Notes: a model not told the origin generated them from the letters alone. Counted from the first letter of the stretch, positions 27,881 to 37,355 are shown. The stretch is 64,000 nucleotides of DNA from Flavobacteriales bacterium (GCA_016710685.1 JADJVC010000002.1:124001-188000); one strand, 5' to 3'. A program made the numbers and translations.

Positions 27881-28813
27881 ATGAGAAAACAAGTCCTCCT
27901 CCTTGCTCTTTGCCCCCTGATGGCCAACGCCCAAGTGGTGTTTCAGGAAGATTTCGAGGGTTATGCACCCGGAAACCGTATCGCGGAGCACGCTAATGGC
28001 AATTGGACCACGTGGAACGCCGCCCCCGGGACTCCCGAGGATGCTGTTGCAACGGGCAAGTTCGCGCATTCCGGTTCCACATCCGCGGAGGTATTGGGCT
28101 CCACCACGAACGGTCCTGTGGATCTAGTGCACGATTTTGGCGGCCTTACCGGTGGACACTACCAGCTTACGTTTTGGATCCGCATGGAGCAGAAAGCCGG
28201 TGGTTATTTCAATTTGCTGCACAACGGCGACTTGGCCAACCTGAGCTTCGCGCTGGAAACCACGTTCAACAACGACGGCACGGGCTTCCTCACGGTGAAC
28301 AGCGAGGAAACCCCATTTGCCTATGAGCAAGGCCAGTGGAATGAAGTAAAATTCGATATCGACATGGACGCCGACCAGGCCGAATTCCTCTTGAACGGTG
28401 CATCGGTCCATCAATGGCCTTGGAGCGCTGAAGCCAATTCCGCACAAGGCCCTAACCGGTTGGACCGTTTGGATTTTTACGCTGCAGCACATTCCAATAC
28501 CGCACAGCACTTCCAAATTGATGACATCAAGCTGGAGGCCGCAACCACCCTCGGCGTATCCGATGTGCTCTCCAATACCACCGGAGTGTACCCAACACCT
28601 GCCCGCAACATGGTCACCGTTGACCTCGCCTCCGCTTTAGGCGGCAACGCCACCGTGGAAATGTTCGACGTGGCCGGTGCCCGGATGGACGTTCCCGCGA
28701 CTGTCACTTCCAATGCCGTTTCCTTTAACATCGCACGGCTCCAAGTGGGCGTGTATTTCGTGCGGATCAATGACGGTGGTGAGGTCATTGTGAAGAAGGT
28801 GGTGAAAAATTGA
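27881..28813 (+). CDS. Secreted lectin-fold-like protein with T9SS sorting domain
   Basis: A signal peptide (MRKQVLLLALCPLMANAQ) is followed by FQEDFEGYAPGN and a beta-rich domain of about 200 residues resembling a concanavalin-like jelly roll (YQLTFWIRMEQKAGGYF, WNEVKFDIDMDADQAEF, FQIDDIKLEA). The C-terminal 75 residues (VYPTPARNMVTVDL to VIVKKVVKN) form a T9SS type A sorting domain. Cargo role unknown; carbohydrate binding is a guess from the fold. Confidence 0.8.
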   Translation: MRKQVLLLALCPLMANAQVVFQEDFEGYAPGNRIAEHANGNWTTWNAAPGTPEDAVATGKFAHSGSTSAEVLGSTTNGPVDLVHDFGGLTGGHYQLTFWIRMEQKAGGYFNLLHNGDLANLSFALETTFNNDGTGFLTVNSEETPFAYEQGQWNEVKFDIDMDADQAEFLLNGASVHQWPWSAEANSAQGPNRLDRLDFYAAAHSNTAQHFQIDDIKLEAATTLGVSDVLSNTTGVYPTPARNMVTVDLASALGGNATVEMFDVAGARMDVPATVTSNAVSFNIARLQVGVYFVRINDGGEVIVKKVVKN

Positions 28814-28834
28814 GCCGTTGCCTGGTTGCTTCTG

Positions 28835-28870
28835 AAAGGCCATCTGTCCGCAGGTGGCCTTTGCTTTTTC
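28835..28870. terminator. Bidirectional terminator between convergent genes
   Basis: An 11-bp stem (AAAGGCCATCT with AGGTGGCCTTT) followed by GCTTTTT lies between the secreted-protein stop and the pcrA stop. Confidence 0.75.
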
Positions 28871-28886
28871 AGGACATCGAAGGTGC

Positions 28887-31280
28887 TTATCCCACCACCC
28901 TCAACTTCGCGAAGCGCAGCAACAACTGCTTTTGCCCGGAACTGGGGAAGAAGATCGTGGCCTTGGTGTCCGGCGCGTTGCCTTCCAACTTCACAACCTT
29001 GCCCTTGCCGAAGCGGTCGTGCTCAACCATTACGCCTTCCACCAATTCTTCCGGCGTAGCGAAACCCAAGGTGCTGGTGGCTTCCAATGGCGCGCCCGCC
29101 GCGTCGATCTTCTTCAGATTGCGCTTGGCTGGCGGTGGTGCAGTGCTGGCGGTTGCTGTCCGGGTGCGCTCTTGCAAGGGTGCCCGCTGTGCAGGTGCAG
29201 TTCGTGCAGGACGTTCCGAAAATCCGTTCCGCTCGGCGAATGAAGTCCCACGGCTAAAGCTCGGCATTTCGTGCCGGGTTGGGAGGTCCAGGTATTTCTG
29301 ATCGATCTCCTGCAAGAAACGGCTCGGCTCAGCGCTTTGCAGCGTGCCCCATTTGTAGCGGCTTGTGGCGTAGCTCAGCGTAGCGCGTTTTTCAGCGCGG
29401 GTGATCGCCACGTAGAACAAGCGGCGTTCTTCTTCCAGATCGGCGCGGCTCTGCACCGCCATCATGTTCGGAAACAGGTTTTCCTCCAGCCCCACCACAT
29501 ACACGTAGGGAAACTCCAAACCTTTTGAACTGTGGACGGTCATCAGGCTCACGCGGTCCTGGTCGTTCGGGTCGTTGTTGTCGGCATCCGTGAGCAACGC
29601 CACATCGATGAGGAAATCCGGCAATGTGCGCAAGGTCTGCTCGCCATCGGCCAGTACTTCCGGGTCCGTGCCGGGTTCAGAAGTTGGGGAATCAACCGTG
29701 GGGTCGCTGAACTCCTTCATGCCGTTCAGCAAGCCTTGGATGTTCTCGTAACGGCTCACACCTTCGGGGGTCTTGTCGGCGAAGAGATCTTGCAGCAAGC
29801 CGGTAGTTCGCGCGATGTATTCGCCGAGGGCGTATGCGCTTTGCGTTTCCAGCATCGTTTGGAAACTGCGGACCATCATTACGAATTGCGCGATCTTCTT
29901 TTTCAAACCGTCATGCAACCCCACTTCGCTGAGGTGGTCGTGAATGATGTCCCAGATGCTCTTGTCGTGCTGGTTCGCAGCAACCATCAGCTTGTCTATG
30001 GTGCTTTGCCCAATGCCGCGCGTGGGATAGTTGATCACGCGTTTCAGCGCTTCCTCGTCGTTGGGGTTGCAGGTAAGGCGGAAGTAGGCGATGAGGTCCT
30101 TTACCTCTTTGCGTTGGTAGAAGCTAAGGCCGCCGTAGATGCGGTACGGGATGTTCATTTTCCGCAGCGCTTCCTCCATGCTGCGGCTCTGCGCGTTGGT
30201 GCGGTAGAGTATCGCAAAGCCATGGTTCGGCACCTGCTCGTGCATCTTGGTGCTGAAGATGTCGTTCGCTACAAAGCGGCCTTCTTCGTTGTCGCTTATG
30301 CTGCGGTTCACGGGCAAAGGCGTGCCTTCGTCGTTGGCCGTCCACACGGTTTTGTCCAAGCGCTCGCGGTTCTTTTCGATCAAGCTGTTCGCGGCATTCA
30401 CAATGTTCTTCGTGCTGCGGTAATTCTGCTCGAGCTTGAAGACTTGGTGCTCCGGATAATCTTTTTTGAAGTTGAGTATATTCTGGATGTTCGCACCGCG
30501 GAATGCATAGATGCTCTGGCTGTCGTCGCCCACAACGGTGAGGTTTTCGTGGCGCGCAGCAAGGGTGCGCACAATGTTGTACTGCGCCAAGTTGGTGTCT
30601 TGGTACTCGTCCACCAAGATGTACTGGAAGCGCTGCTGGTACTTCAGCATAACGTCCGGGTGGTCGCGGAAAAGGATGTTGGTGAGGAAGAGCAGGTCGT
30701 CGAAATCCATGGCACCGGCGCGGAAGCAGCGGGCGGCGTATTGTTGGTAGATCAAACCGATCTGCGGGCGCATGTTGGCGTCGTCGCTGCTCATCAGCTC
30801 CACGTTCTCCAAGTAAGCCTTCGGGCCGATGAGGTTGTTTTTCGCGATGCTGATGCGCCCATGCACCAAGTTCGCCTTGTAGAGTTTCTCGTCGAGGTTG
30901 AACTCTTTTACGATGGTGCGGATCAGCGAACGGCTATCGTCGCTGTCGTAGATGGTGAAGTCCTTGGGGTAGCCCAACTTGTCGGCTTCGGCTCGGAGAA
31001 TACGGGCGAACACGCTGTGAAAGGTGCCCATCCAAAGGCTCTGCGCTTCGCCGCCGGGAACCAGCGTTGCGATGCGCTCCTTCATGCTTTTCGCGGCCTT
31101 GTTTGTGAAGGTGAGCGCGAGGATGCGGAAGGCGTCCACGTCCTTGGTGAGCAGGTGCGCGATGCGAACAGTGAGCACGCGGGTCTTGCCGCTGCCGGCA
31201 CCCGCGATCACCATAGTGGGGCCTTCAGTGGCCTCCACGGCGGCAAGCTGGGCGGGGTTCAGCCCTTTCAAATGGTCCAT
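28887..31280 (-). CDS. pcrA: UvrD/PcrA-type ATP-dependent DNA helicase
   Basis: A superfamily 1 3'-5' helicase of 797 residues acting in repair and replication restart. Motif I is AGAGSGKT near residue 27, motif Ia is LTFTNKAAKSMKERI, motif II is LVDEYQDTN, motif III is VVGDDSQSIYAFRGA, motif IV is QNYRS, motif V is VSLMTVHSSKGLEFPYV and motif VI is RRLFYVAITRA. The C-terminus has the Tudor-like segment GVMVEHDRFGKGKVVKLEG typical of PcrA. The frame is intact. A -7 box lies 8 bases before the start. Confidence 0.94.
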   Translation of the reverse strand: MDHLKGLNPAQLAAVEATEGPTMVIAGAGSGKTRVLTVRIAHLLTKDVDAFRILALTFTNKAAKSMKERIATLVPGGEAQSLWMGTFHSVFARILRAEADKLGYPKDFTIYDSDDSRSLIRTIVKEFNLDEKLYKANLVHGRISIAKNNLIGPKAYLENVELMSSDDANMRPQIGLIYQQYAARCFRAGAMDFDDLLFLTNILFRDHPDVMLKYQQRFQYILVDEYQDTNLAQYNIVRTLAARHENLTVVGDDSQSIYAFRGANIQNILNFKKDYPEHQVFKLEQNYRSTKNIVNAANSLIEKNRERLDKTVWTANDEGTPLPVNRSISDNEEGRFVANDIFSTKMHEQVPNHGFAILYRTNAQSRSMEEALRKMNIPYRIYGGLSFYQRKEVKDLIAYFRLTCNPNDEEALKRVINYPTRGIGQSTIDKLMVAANQHDKSIWDIIHDHLSEVGLHDGLKKKIAQFVMMVRSFQTMLETQSAYALGEYIARTTGLLQDLFADKTPEGVSRYENIQGLLNGMKEFSDPTVDSPTSEPGTDPEVLADGEQTLRTLPDFLIDVALLTDADNNDPNDQDRVSLMTVHSSKGLEFPYVYVVGLEENLFPNMMAVQSRADLEEERRLFYVAITRAEKRATLSYATSRYKWGTLQSAEPSRFLQEIDQKYLDLPTRHEMPSFSRGTSFAERNGFSERPARTAPAQRAPLQERTRTATASTAPPPAKRNLKKIDAAGAPLEATSTLGFATPEELVEGVMVEHDRFGKGKVVKLEGNAPDTKATIFFPSSGQKQLLLRFAKLRVVG

Positions 31281-31287
31281 GTGCCGC

Positions 31288-31295
31288 CAAAGTTA
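31288..31295 (-). promoter_or_regulatory. -7 promoter box TAACTTTG
   Basis: Exact TAnnTTTG match ending 7 bases before the pcrA start codon, which would give a nearly leaderless mRNA if used. Confidence 0.45.
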
Positions 31296-31492
31296 GCGGG
31301 CAGGGCGGGGTTTGTTTTTGAACGTTTGACGGGGACGGGATTTCATCTGATTTTTTGGACAGGATTTCAGGATTTACAGTATTGGATTCGCCTGCGGGGA
31401 ATGGATTTCATCCACAGATTACACAGATTTCACAGATAAATGGACGAGTCCTCGTTCCGGACGGGCGAGGTTTTGAAAGGATTCTCTCCGTC

Positions 31493-31601
31493 GCAGGGTC
31501 TCCGCTTCGGGACCCTGTAGCACATCGGTTGAACTGGCTTCTCGCAGGACATTTACGGCTTTATCTCTCGATGCCGTAGGGTCCCGAAACGGAGACCCTG
31601 C
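31493..31601. repeat. 24-bp inverted repeat pair in a 425-bp gene-free region
   Basis: Arms at 31493-31516 and 31578-31601 (core AGGGTCTCCG with complement) pair at 23 of 24 positions around a 61-bp spacer. The surrounding gene-free stretch 31281-31706 also has near-repeats of GGATTTCA and the common intergenic phrase ATTACACAGATTTCACAGAT. No coding capacity was seen. Confidence 0.65.
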
Positions 31602-31706
31602 ACGAGGAAAAGTGGCACGATGCCGCAGGTTATTACCAAAAAAATTGCGCAGTACGCTGCGTAAAAATACGCGGCATACTGCACAAAATGTAAACGGATC
31701 GAGGAG

Positions 31707-32801
31707 TTACTTCAACCGGTTCTTAATGAACTGCAGAATTACTTTACCCTTGTTCGTTTCGCCGTTGGTCTGCGGATTCAATGCTGCGGTGTTGTTGTTT
31801 TTACCGGCGTTGTAGAGCACTTGGTCCAGCAGGTAATCGCCGGGCTGCAAATGCTTGAGGATGTTCCGGTAGTGGGACGCCGCCGTTTCGCCCGCTTGTT
31901 GATAGGACAAGCCGGGGTCGATAACGCCCGCCTCAGTTACGGCGATGTGCCGACCTGATGGCATGTCTTTCCGCACGCGGTCGATCTGGTCATAATCAAA
32001 ACCGCCCAAGTCCGTCCCTCCTTTCAAGTACAGGTGGATCGTTGCATTGAGCTGGCGGTCCGGGTATTTGTTTTTAAGCGCGTCGGTCATCACCTCATTC
32101 CAGTGGTCCATGATCTTGTCGGCGTTTGCTTTGCCCGGCTTCGATGGCGCAAAAATCACATAGTACGGCAAGTGGAACTTGTCCAGTTCCTTCCAGAAAT
32201 CAGGCAAGATGGTGTTGACGTATTTCTCCGGAGTGATCACGTCGGTCACCTCCTTCTTGCTCTTGTCGCCCTTGGCATATTTGGGCAAGTAGTACTCGTT
32301 CATCATTTCAATGAAATCGAAGCTTGCTCCCGCATCCATCCACCGCTGGATCATTGCGGCCTGGTTGGCGGGCGTGTCGTTGCCGTTCACCACATAGATG
32401 AAGCGCACGCCTTGCTTCTTCTGAAAGTCCGCCCACAACTTCATCATGGCCGGTGTCCAGTCATCCGCAAACGTCTGCTGGCTCTGTGTGCCTGCGTTTA
32501 CGCGCACCACCATGTTCTTCTTGATGAAGCCCGGGATCCGGTCGAAGAACGCATCGGCATATTGCGTCTGCTTCTCGGGGTCCAAGGCTCCCTTTGCGTT
32601 GAAGCCGAAATAGGGCAGGTGCCAAGCGCTGGTATCCTGATCGTCCGGCGCGGCTTGGGTCCGCTGTTCGGTCGGCGGCGGTGTTTGTGCCGGGCTTTGT
32701 TTACTGGTCTGCGGCTCATTACAACCCTCCGTGGTGGAACCGGAAAGGAAAATGAACAACAAGGGCATGGCACCCCATCCCATCATTCGGTTACCGATCA
32801 T
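31707..32801 (-). CDS. Probable envelope glycosidase-like protein
   Basis: A 364-residue protein starting at MIGNRMMGWGAM, with a hydrophobic export segment and a Cys (STTEGCNE) that could be a weak lipobox. A Pro/Gln/Thr-rich linker follows. The rest looks like a (beta/alpha)8 barrel of clan GH-A: FDFIEMMNEYY fits the acid/base (NE) and HIAVTEAGV the nucleophile Glu at a later strand. Intact frame. The substrate is unknown, and the family assignment rests only on these motifs. Confidence 0.5.
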   Translation of the reverse strand: MIGNRMMGWGAMPLLFIFLSGSTTEGCNEPQTSKQSPAQTPPPTEQRTQAAPDDQDTSAWHLPYFGFNAKGALDPEKQTQYADAFFDRIPGFIKKNMVVRVNAGTQSQQTFADDWTPAMMKLWADFQKKQGVRFIYVVNGNDTPANQAAMIQRWMDAGASFDFIEMMNEYYLPKYAKGDKSKKEVTDVITPEKYVNTILPDFWKELDKFHLPYYVIFAPSKPGKANADKIMDHWNEVMTDALKNKYPDRQLNATIHLYLKGGTDLGGFDYDQIDRVRKDMPSGRHIAVTEAGVIDPGLSYQQAGETAASHYRNILKHLQPGDYLLDQVLYNAGKNNNTAALNPQTNGETNKGKVILQFIKNRLK

Positions 32802-33048
32802 TTCGCGTTGAGTTTGGTTATGTGCCGAGCGGGCGGCTAAGAACAATTGAGAAGTGCGGAGGTGGATTTGTCGGTGTTGCCCTTGCAAACTTCGCACCGC
32901 CGGAGCGGCTTCCCATGGAACACCAACACGGCAAAATTAGTTCATCCGATGTCAGGGGAAGAATTTCCGTGGTACGTTTTAGGTCCCAATATCCGTGGCA
33001 ATCCTCTCACATGCCAGGCTTCCACAGGCGATTCCGAAAATCGACTCC

Positions 33049-34011
33049 TTACGCTTCGCGGATCTCATACCAAGCTACCCGCCCCGTCCCGTTGCGTTCG
33101 ACCGTCCCGTTTTCCACGGCATCCGCTAAGTCACGGCTGGCCGTGGCGGGTGAAAGTTCTGGAAAAGCCCTGCGGTAATCCTTGCGTGTAAAGTGGTCGC
33201 GGTCCTTGCCCAACAGAAAAGTGGCTAGCCTGTCACGGCCATTCAGTGCAGGCCGCTCGCGGGAAAGCAGTTCGTGCAACGCCTCGTCGATACGCTCCAG
33301 CATGTATGTGATGAATCCCCCGCAATCCTCTTGTCGGTCGGCGTGTTCCAAGGCGGCGTAGTAGCCCGCGCGACTGCGTTGAATGAAGCCTTCCAGCGGC
33401 AGGTAGGCGAAAACGGGCCATTGGCGCATCAGCACCAGCTTTTGCCAGAGGCGGGCAATGCGACCATTGCCGGCAGTGAACGGGCGGATATTTATTAGTC
33501 CATAGTGGAGCACGCAACTGGAAATGAGCAACGGCCCCTCGTCGTTTTCCGCGAAATGCAGCAGTTGTTCCACTTGGCTGGAGATGTTGCGACCTGTGGC
33601 TTTCCGGCTGCCGGGACGGTTCCCGTACATGATCTCCAGGTCGCCGGTGCGGTAGCGGCCGGGTTCCAAGGCCAGGCCGTGCATCAGTTCTCCATGCGCG
33701 TGGCGCAGGTCTTGACCAAGGAAGGGGTCCAGTGTTGCCAGCAGGTCATACAGGCGCATGGTGTTCAGTACTTCCAGTTCGGCGGAATTGGAACCTTCGG
33801 TGGTGTTGCCCAGCAGCAATTCGGCGATGGTGGCACGGTCCAGCGGATTGTCTTCCAGGGCCAGCGTGGCATGGATGGTGCTGGCACGGTGGGCGCGGCG
33901 AAGCAGGGGAGAGGGATGGTGCAGATGCGCCGCATGCACCTCACCGATACGCTCCGAAACGGAGGCCAGTATGGAGAGCGTACGCGGTGAAAGACTGTAC
34001 GTTGGAACCAT
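33049..34011 (-). CDS. Fic family protein with Arg in place of the catalytic His
   Basis: A 320-residue Fic protein. The ATG at 34011 (MVPTYSLSPRTL) is preferred over a TTG four codons upstream. The N-terminal helix has TLALEDNPLDRATIAELL, matching the class II inhibitory motif (Thr-x3-Glu). The Fic loop reads RPFTAGNGRIARLW: the canonical HPFx[D/E]GNGR has lost both the catalytic His (Arg, codon CGC) and the acidic metal ligand (Ala). A winged-helix-like C-terminus follows (RLATFLLGKDRDHFTRKDYR, SPATASRDLADAVENG). The frame is intact. Confidence 0.85.
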   Translation of the reverse strand: MVPTYSLSPRTLSILASVSERIGEVHAAHLHHPSPLLRRAHRASTIHATLALEDNPLDRATIAELLLGNTTEGSNSAELEVLNTMRLYDLLATLDPFLGQDLRHAHGELMHGLALEPGRYRTGDLEIMYGNRPGSRKATGRNISSQVEQLLHFAENDEGPLLISSCVLHYGLINIRPFTAGNGRIARLWQKLVLMRQWPVFAYLPLEGFIQRSRAGYYAALEHADRQEDCGGFITYMLERIDEALHELLSRERPALNGRDRLATFLLGKDRDHFTRKDYRRAFPELSPATASRDLADAVENGTVERNGTGRVAWYEIREA

Positions 34012-34033
34012 TAATGATGTCAAATGAGGCCAT

Positions 34034-34041
34034 CAAAGATA
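34034..34041 (-). promoter_or_regulatory. -7 promoter box TATCTTTG
   Basis: Exact TAnnTTTG match 22 bases upstream of the start of the second Fic gene. Confidence 0.5.
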
Positions 34042-34238
34042 GATTGTATGGATGAACAAGCAACTTTAAAAAGAAGAGATCAACACCCGGGTGAGTGTAT
34101 GTTGAAAACATCTGAATGCCGGATCCACAGAGGGTTGTGGGCTGGATCGCGGTGCTTCGGAAGGTGAATTTTGAGGTACAGGATCGGGGCGCGGAAAAGA
34201 TTTATGTACACAGCAGTTGGTTGGTAAGTGTATTCAGC

Positions 34239-34246
34239 TACTTTTG
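34239..34246 (+). promoter_or_regulatory. -7 promoter box TACTTTTG of the str operon
   Basis: Exact TAnnTTTG match 66 bases upstream of rpsL. A TTGGTTGG at 34217-34224 could serve as the -33 element. This is the best candidate promoter for the whole superoperon; the 34042-34238 region shows no gene. Confidence 0.6.
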
Positions 34247-34312
34247 CAGCCCCAAAATCGCCGGGGGAAGAAGAGTAAAACAGGCGAACGACCACGGAAG
34301 AAAAGGAACTTC

Positions 34313-34714
34313 ATGCCAACGATCCAACAGTTGATCCGCAAAGGCCGCAAGACGCCGACTTACAAAAGCAAGTCAGTGGCCTTGACGGAATGCCCGCAGC
34401 GTAGGGGCGTATGCACCAAGGTATACACCACCACCCCGAAGAAGCCGAACTCGGCGCTTCGCAAAGTGGCCAAGGTGCGCCTAAGCAACAAGATGGAGGT
34501 GATCGCCTACATCGGTGGCGAAGGTCACAACCTGCAGGAGCACAGCATCGTGTTGGTGCGTGGCGGCAGGGTGAAGGACCTGCCCGGTGTGAAGTACCAC
34601 ATCGTACGTGGCGTGTTGGACACCAGTGGCGTTGAAGGCCGCAACCAGCGTCGCAGCAAGTACGGCACCAAGCGCAAGAAGGCCGGTGCAGCAGCCCCCG
34701 CCAAGAAGAAGTAA
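34313..34714 (+). CDS. rpsL: 30S ribosomal protein S12
   Basis: 133 residues starting MPTIQQLIRKGRK; decoding-site protein. TTTPKKPNSALRKVA contains the Lys whose mutation gives streptomycin resistance, and the wild-type Lys is present; GRVKDLPGV also has the wild-type Lys. A Lys/Ala-rich tail (KKAGAAAPAKKK) extends the core. First gene of the superoperon. Confidence 0.97.
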   Translation: MPTIQQLIRKGRKTPTYKSKSVALTECPQRRGVCTKVYTTTPKKPNSALRKVAKVRLSNKMEVIAYIGGEGHNLQEHSIVLVRGGRVKDLPGVKYHIVRGVLDTSGVEGRNQRRSKYGTKRKKAGAAAPAKKK

Positions 34715-34749
34715 GAGTGTCCGCAGGAACAGACAGACGAAATTGAACG

Positions 34750-35214
34750 ATGCGTAAGAAAGCAGCCAAGCACACCACGCTCCCCGACCCACGGTTCGGC
34801 GATGTAAATGTGACCAAGTTCGTGAACAACCTCATGTACGACGGCAAGAAGAGCAAGTCGTTCGACATCTTCTACAGCGCCATCGACATGGTTGCCGAGA
34901 AGACGGGTGAGGACGGCTTGGAGATTTTCCGCAAAGCCATCGTGAACGTAACGCCCCAGGTGGAAGTACGCAGCCGACGTGTCGGCGGTGCCAACTTCCA
35001 GATCCCACAGCCCGTGCGTGACAGCCGCAAAGTGAGCTTGGCGATGAAGTGGCTTATTAGCTACAGCCGCAAGCGCAACGAGCGCAGCATGGAGCAAAAG
35101 CTCGCAAACGAGATCATGGCCGCTGCCAAAGAAGAAGGCGCGGCTTTTAAGAAGAAAGAGGAAGTACACAAAATGGCCGAAGCCAACAAGGCCTTCAGTC
35201 ACTTCCGTTTCTAA
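34750..35214 (+). CDS. rpsG: 30S ribosomal protein S7
   Basis: 154 residues, binds 16S rRNA in the head of the small subunit. Conserved KFVNNLMYDGKKS and PQVEVRSRRVGGANFQIP are visible. It follows rpsL after 35 bp and precedes fusA by 18 bp, the classical str order. Confidence 0.97.
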   Translation: MRKKAAKHTTLPDPRFGDVNVTKFVNNLMYDGKKSKSFDIFYSAIDMVAEKTGEDGLEIFRKAIVNVTPQVEVRSRRVGGANFQIPQPVRDSRKVSLAMKWLISYSRKRNERSMEQKLANEIMAAAKEEGAAFKKKEEVHKMAEANKAFSHFRF

Positions 35215-35232
35215 AAAAGAACAGGACGCAAC

Positions 35233-37338
35233 ATGGCCCGCGATCTCAGATACACGCGCAACATCGGCATCATGGCTCACATTGATGCCGGGAAGACGAC
35301 CACTTCCGAGCGCATCCTTTATTACACTGGCCTTACCCACAAAATCGGGGAGGTACACGACGGCGCTGCCACCATGGACTGGATGGAGCAGGAGCAGGAG
35401 CGTGGCATCACGATTACTTCCGCAGCCACCACCACGGCTTGGAAATACCGCGGCAACGAGTACAAGATCAACCTGATTGACACGCCCGGCCACGTGGATT
35501 TCACAGTGGAAGTTGAGCGCAGCTTGCGCGTGCTGGACGGTGCTGTAGCCCTGTTCTGCGCAGTAGGTGGTGTAGAGCCACAGAGCGAGACCGTTTGGCG
35601 CCAGGCCAACAAGTACAAGGTTCCCCGCATCGGCTTCGTGAACAAGATGGACCGCAGCGGTGCCGACTTCTTCAACGTGGTAGCCCAGATTAAGAGCCGA
35701 TTGGGCGCGAACCCTGTTCCCCTACAAGTGCCAATCGGTGCCGAAGTTGGTTTCCAAGGCGTAGTTGACCTTGTGAACAACCATGGCATGGTGTGGAACG
35801 AAGCCGATCAAGGCATGACCTGGACGGAGGTTCCCATTCCAGAGGACTTGAAAGAGACAGTGAAGGAGTGGCGCGACAAGTTGATCGAGGCCGTGGCCGA
35901 GAGCGACGACAAGTTGATGGAGAAGTACTTCGCCGATCCAGACAGCCTGACGGAAGCGGAGATCATGAATGGCATCCGCATCAGCACCATCAACATGAGC
36001 ATCACGCCGATCCTTTGTGGATCAGCGTTCAAGAACAAGGGCGTGCAGACCATGCTCGACGCGGTGATGGCCTACTTGCCAAGCCCGATGGACATTGAGG
36101 CTGTTACCGGCACCGACCCCGACACGGGCGAGGAGCTGTTGCGCAAGCCCAGCGTTACTGAGCCGATGGCTTCTTTGGCTTTCAAGATCGCGACCGATCC
36201 CTTCGTGGGCCGCTTGGCCTTCTTCCGTTGCTACAGCGGCAAGATCGACGCGGGCAGCTACGTGCAGAACATGCGCACGGGCAAAAAAGAGCGCATCAGT
36301 CGCATCTTCCAGATGCACTCCAACAAGCAGAACCCCGTGGACGTCATCGAAGCTGGTGACATCGGCGCGGCCGTTGGATTCAAAGACATTCGTACCGGCG
36401 ATACACTTTGTGCCGAGGATAACCAGATCATCCTCGAAAGCATGAGCTTCCCCGAGCCGGTGATCGGAATCGCAATTGAACCCAAGACCCAGGCCGACCT
36501 GGACAAAATGGGACAAGCATTGGCCAAACTGGCTGAAGAAGATCCGACATTCAAGGTAAACACGGACGAAGAGACAGGCCAGACCGTGATCAACGGAATG
36601 GGCGAGCTTCACTTGGAGATCTTGGTGGACCGCATGAAGCGCGAATTCAAGGTGGAACTCAACCAAGGTGCCCCTCAAGTAAAATACAAGGAGGCCATCA
36701 CCGGAACGGTGGAGCACCGCGAATTGTACAAGAAGCAGACCGGTGGCCGAGGCAAATTCGCCGACATCCACGTGCGCATCGAGCCACAGACGGACCCTCT
36801 CAAAATTGGTTTGGAGTTCATCGATGCGATCAAAGGCGGCTCCATCCCCAAGGAATTCATTCCATCCGTGCAGAAAGGCTTTGCAGCTTCTTTGGTCAAC
36901 GGTGTATTGGCAGGGTTCCCCATCGAGAGCATGAAGGTGACCTTGTACGATGGTAGCTTCCACAACGTGGACTCCGATGCACTTAGCTTCGAAATCGCGG
37001 CCAAGAGCGCCTTCCGTTCGGCTGTGCCCAAGGCCAAGCCGATTTTAATGGAGCCGATCATGAAGATCGAGGTGATCACCCCCGAGGAGAACATGGGTGA
37101 CATCGTAGGCGACCTCAACCGTCGTCGCGGCCAGATCCAAGGCATGGAGGACCGCAGCGGTGCAAAAGCCATCAAGGGCACAGTGCCATTGAGCGAGATG
37201 TTCGGCTACGTCACATCATTGCGTACCCTGAGTTCCGGCCGTGCAAGCAGCACCATGGAATTCAGCCACTATGAGCAGGCCCCTAACAACGTAACCGAAG
37301 CTGTTTTGGCCAAGGTGCGCGGTAAAGTTTCAGCATAA
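35233..37338 (+). CDS. fusA: Elongation factor G
   Basis: GTPase that drives translocation on the ribosome, 701 residues. G1 is AHIDAGKTTTSERIL, G2 includes RGITITSA, G3 is DTPGHVDF and G4 is NKMD. Domains II-V follow with no frame break. No tuf gene follows; the operon goes straight on to rpsJ, as is usual in Bacteroidota. Confidence 0.97.
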   Translation: MARDLRYTRNIGIMAHIDAGKTTTSERILYYTGLTHKIGEVHDGAATMDWMEQEQERGITITSAATTTAWKYRGNEYKINLIDTPGHVDFTVEVERSLRVLDGAVALFCAVGGVEPQSETVWRQANKYKVPRIGFVNKMDRSGADFFNVVAQIKSRLGANPVPLQVPIGAEVGFQGVVDLVNNHGMVWNEADQGMTWTEVPIPEDLKETVKEWRDKLIEAVAESDDKLMEKYFADPDSLTEAEIMNGIRISTINMSITPILCGSAFKNKGVQTMLDAVMAYLPSPMDIEAVTGTDPDTGEELLRKPSVTEPMASLAFKIATDPFVGRLAFFRCYSGKIDAGSYVQNMRTGKKERISRIFQMHSNKQNPVDVIEAGDIGAAVGFKDIRTGDTLCAEDNQIILESMSFPEPVIGIAIEPKTQADLDKMGQALAKLAEEDPTFKVNTDEETGQTVINGMGELHLEILVDRMKREFKVELNQGAPQVKYKEAITGTVEHRELYKKQTGGRGKFADIHVRIEPQTDPLKIGLEFIDAIKGGSIPKEFIPSVQKGFAASLVNGVLAGFPIESMKVTLYDGSFHNVDSDALSFEIAAKSAFRSAVPKAKPILMEPIMKIEVITPEENMGDIVGDLNRRRGQIQGMEDRSGAKAIKGTVPLSEMFGYVTSLRTLSSGRASSTMEFSHYEQAPNNVTEAVLAKVRGKVSA

Positions 37339-37355
37339 GCAGACCCCAACAGGCG

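Noticed and set aside
29532..31439. A 635-codon open frame on the plus strand opposite pcrA
   Set aside because: It is fully antisense to a helicase with all its motifs; the predicted protein has no recognisable domain and reflects the codon bias of the opposite strand.
36022..36963. Minus-strand frame of 313 codons inside fusA
   Set aside because: Shadow of elongation factor G on the opposite strand.
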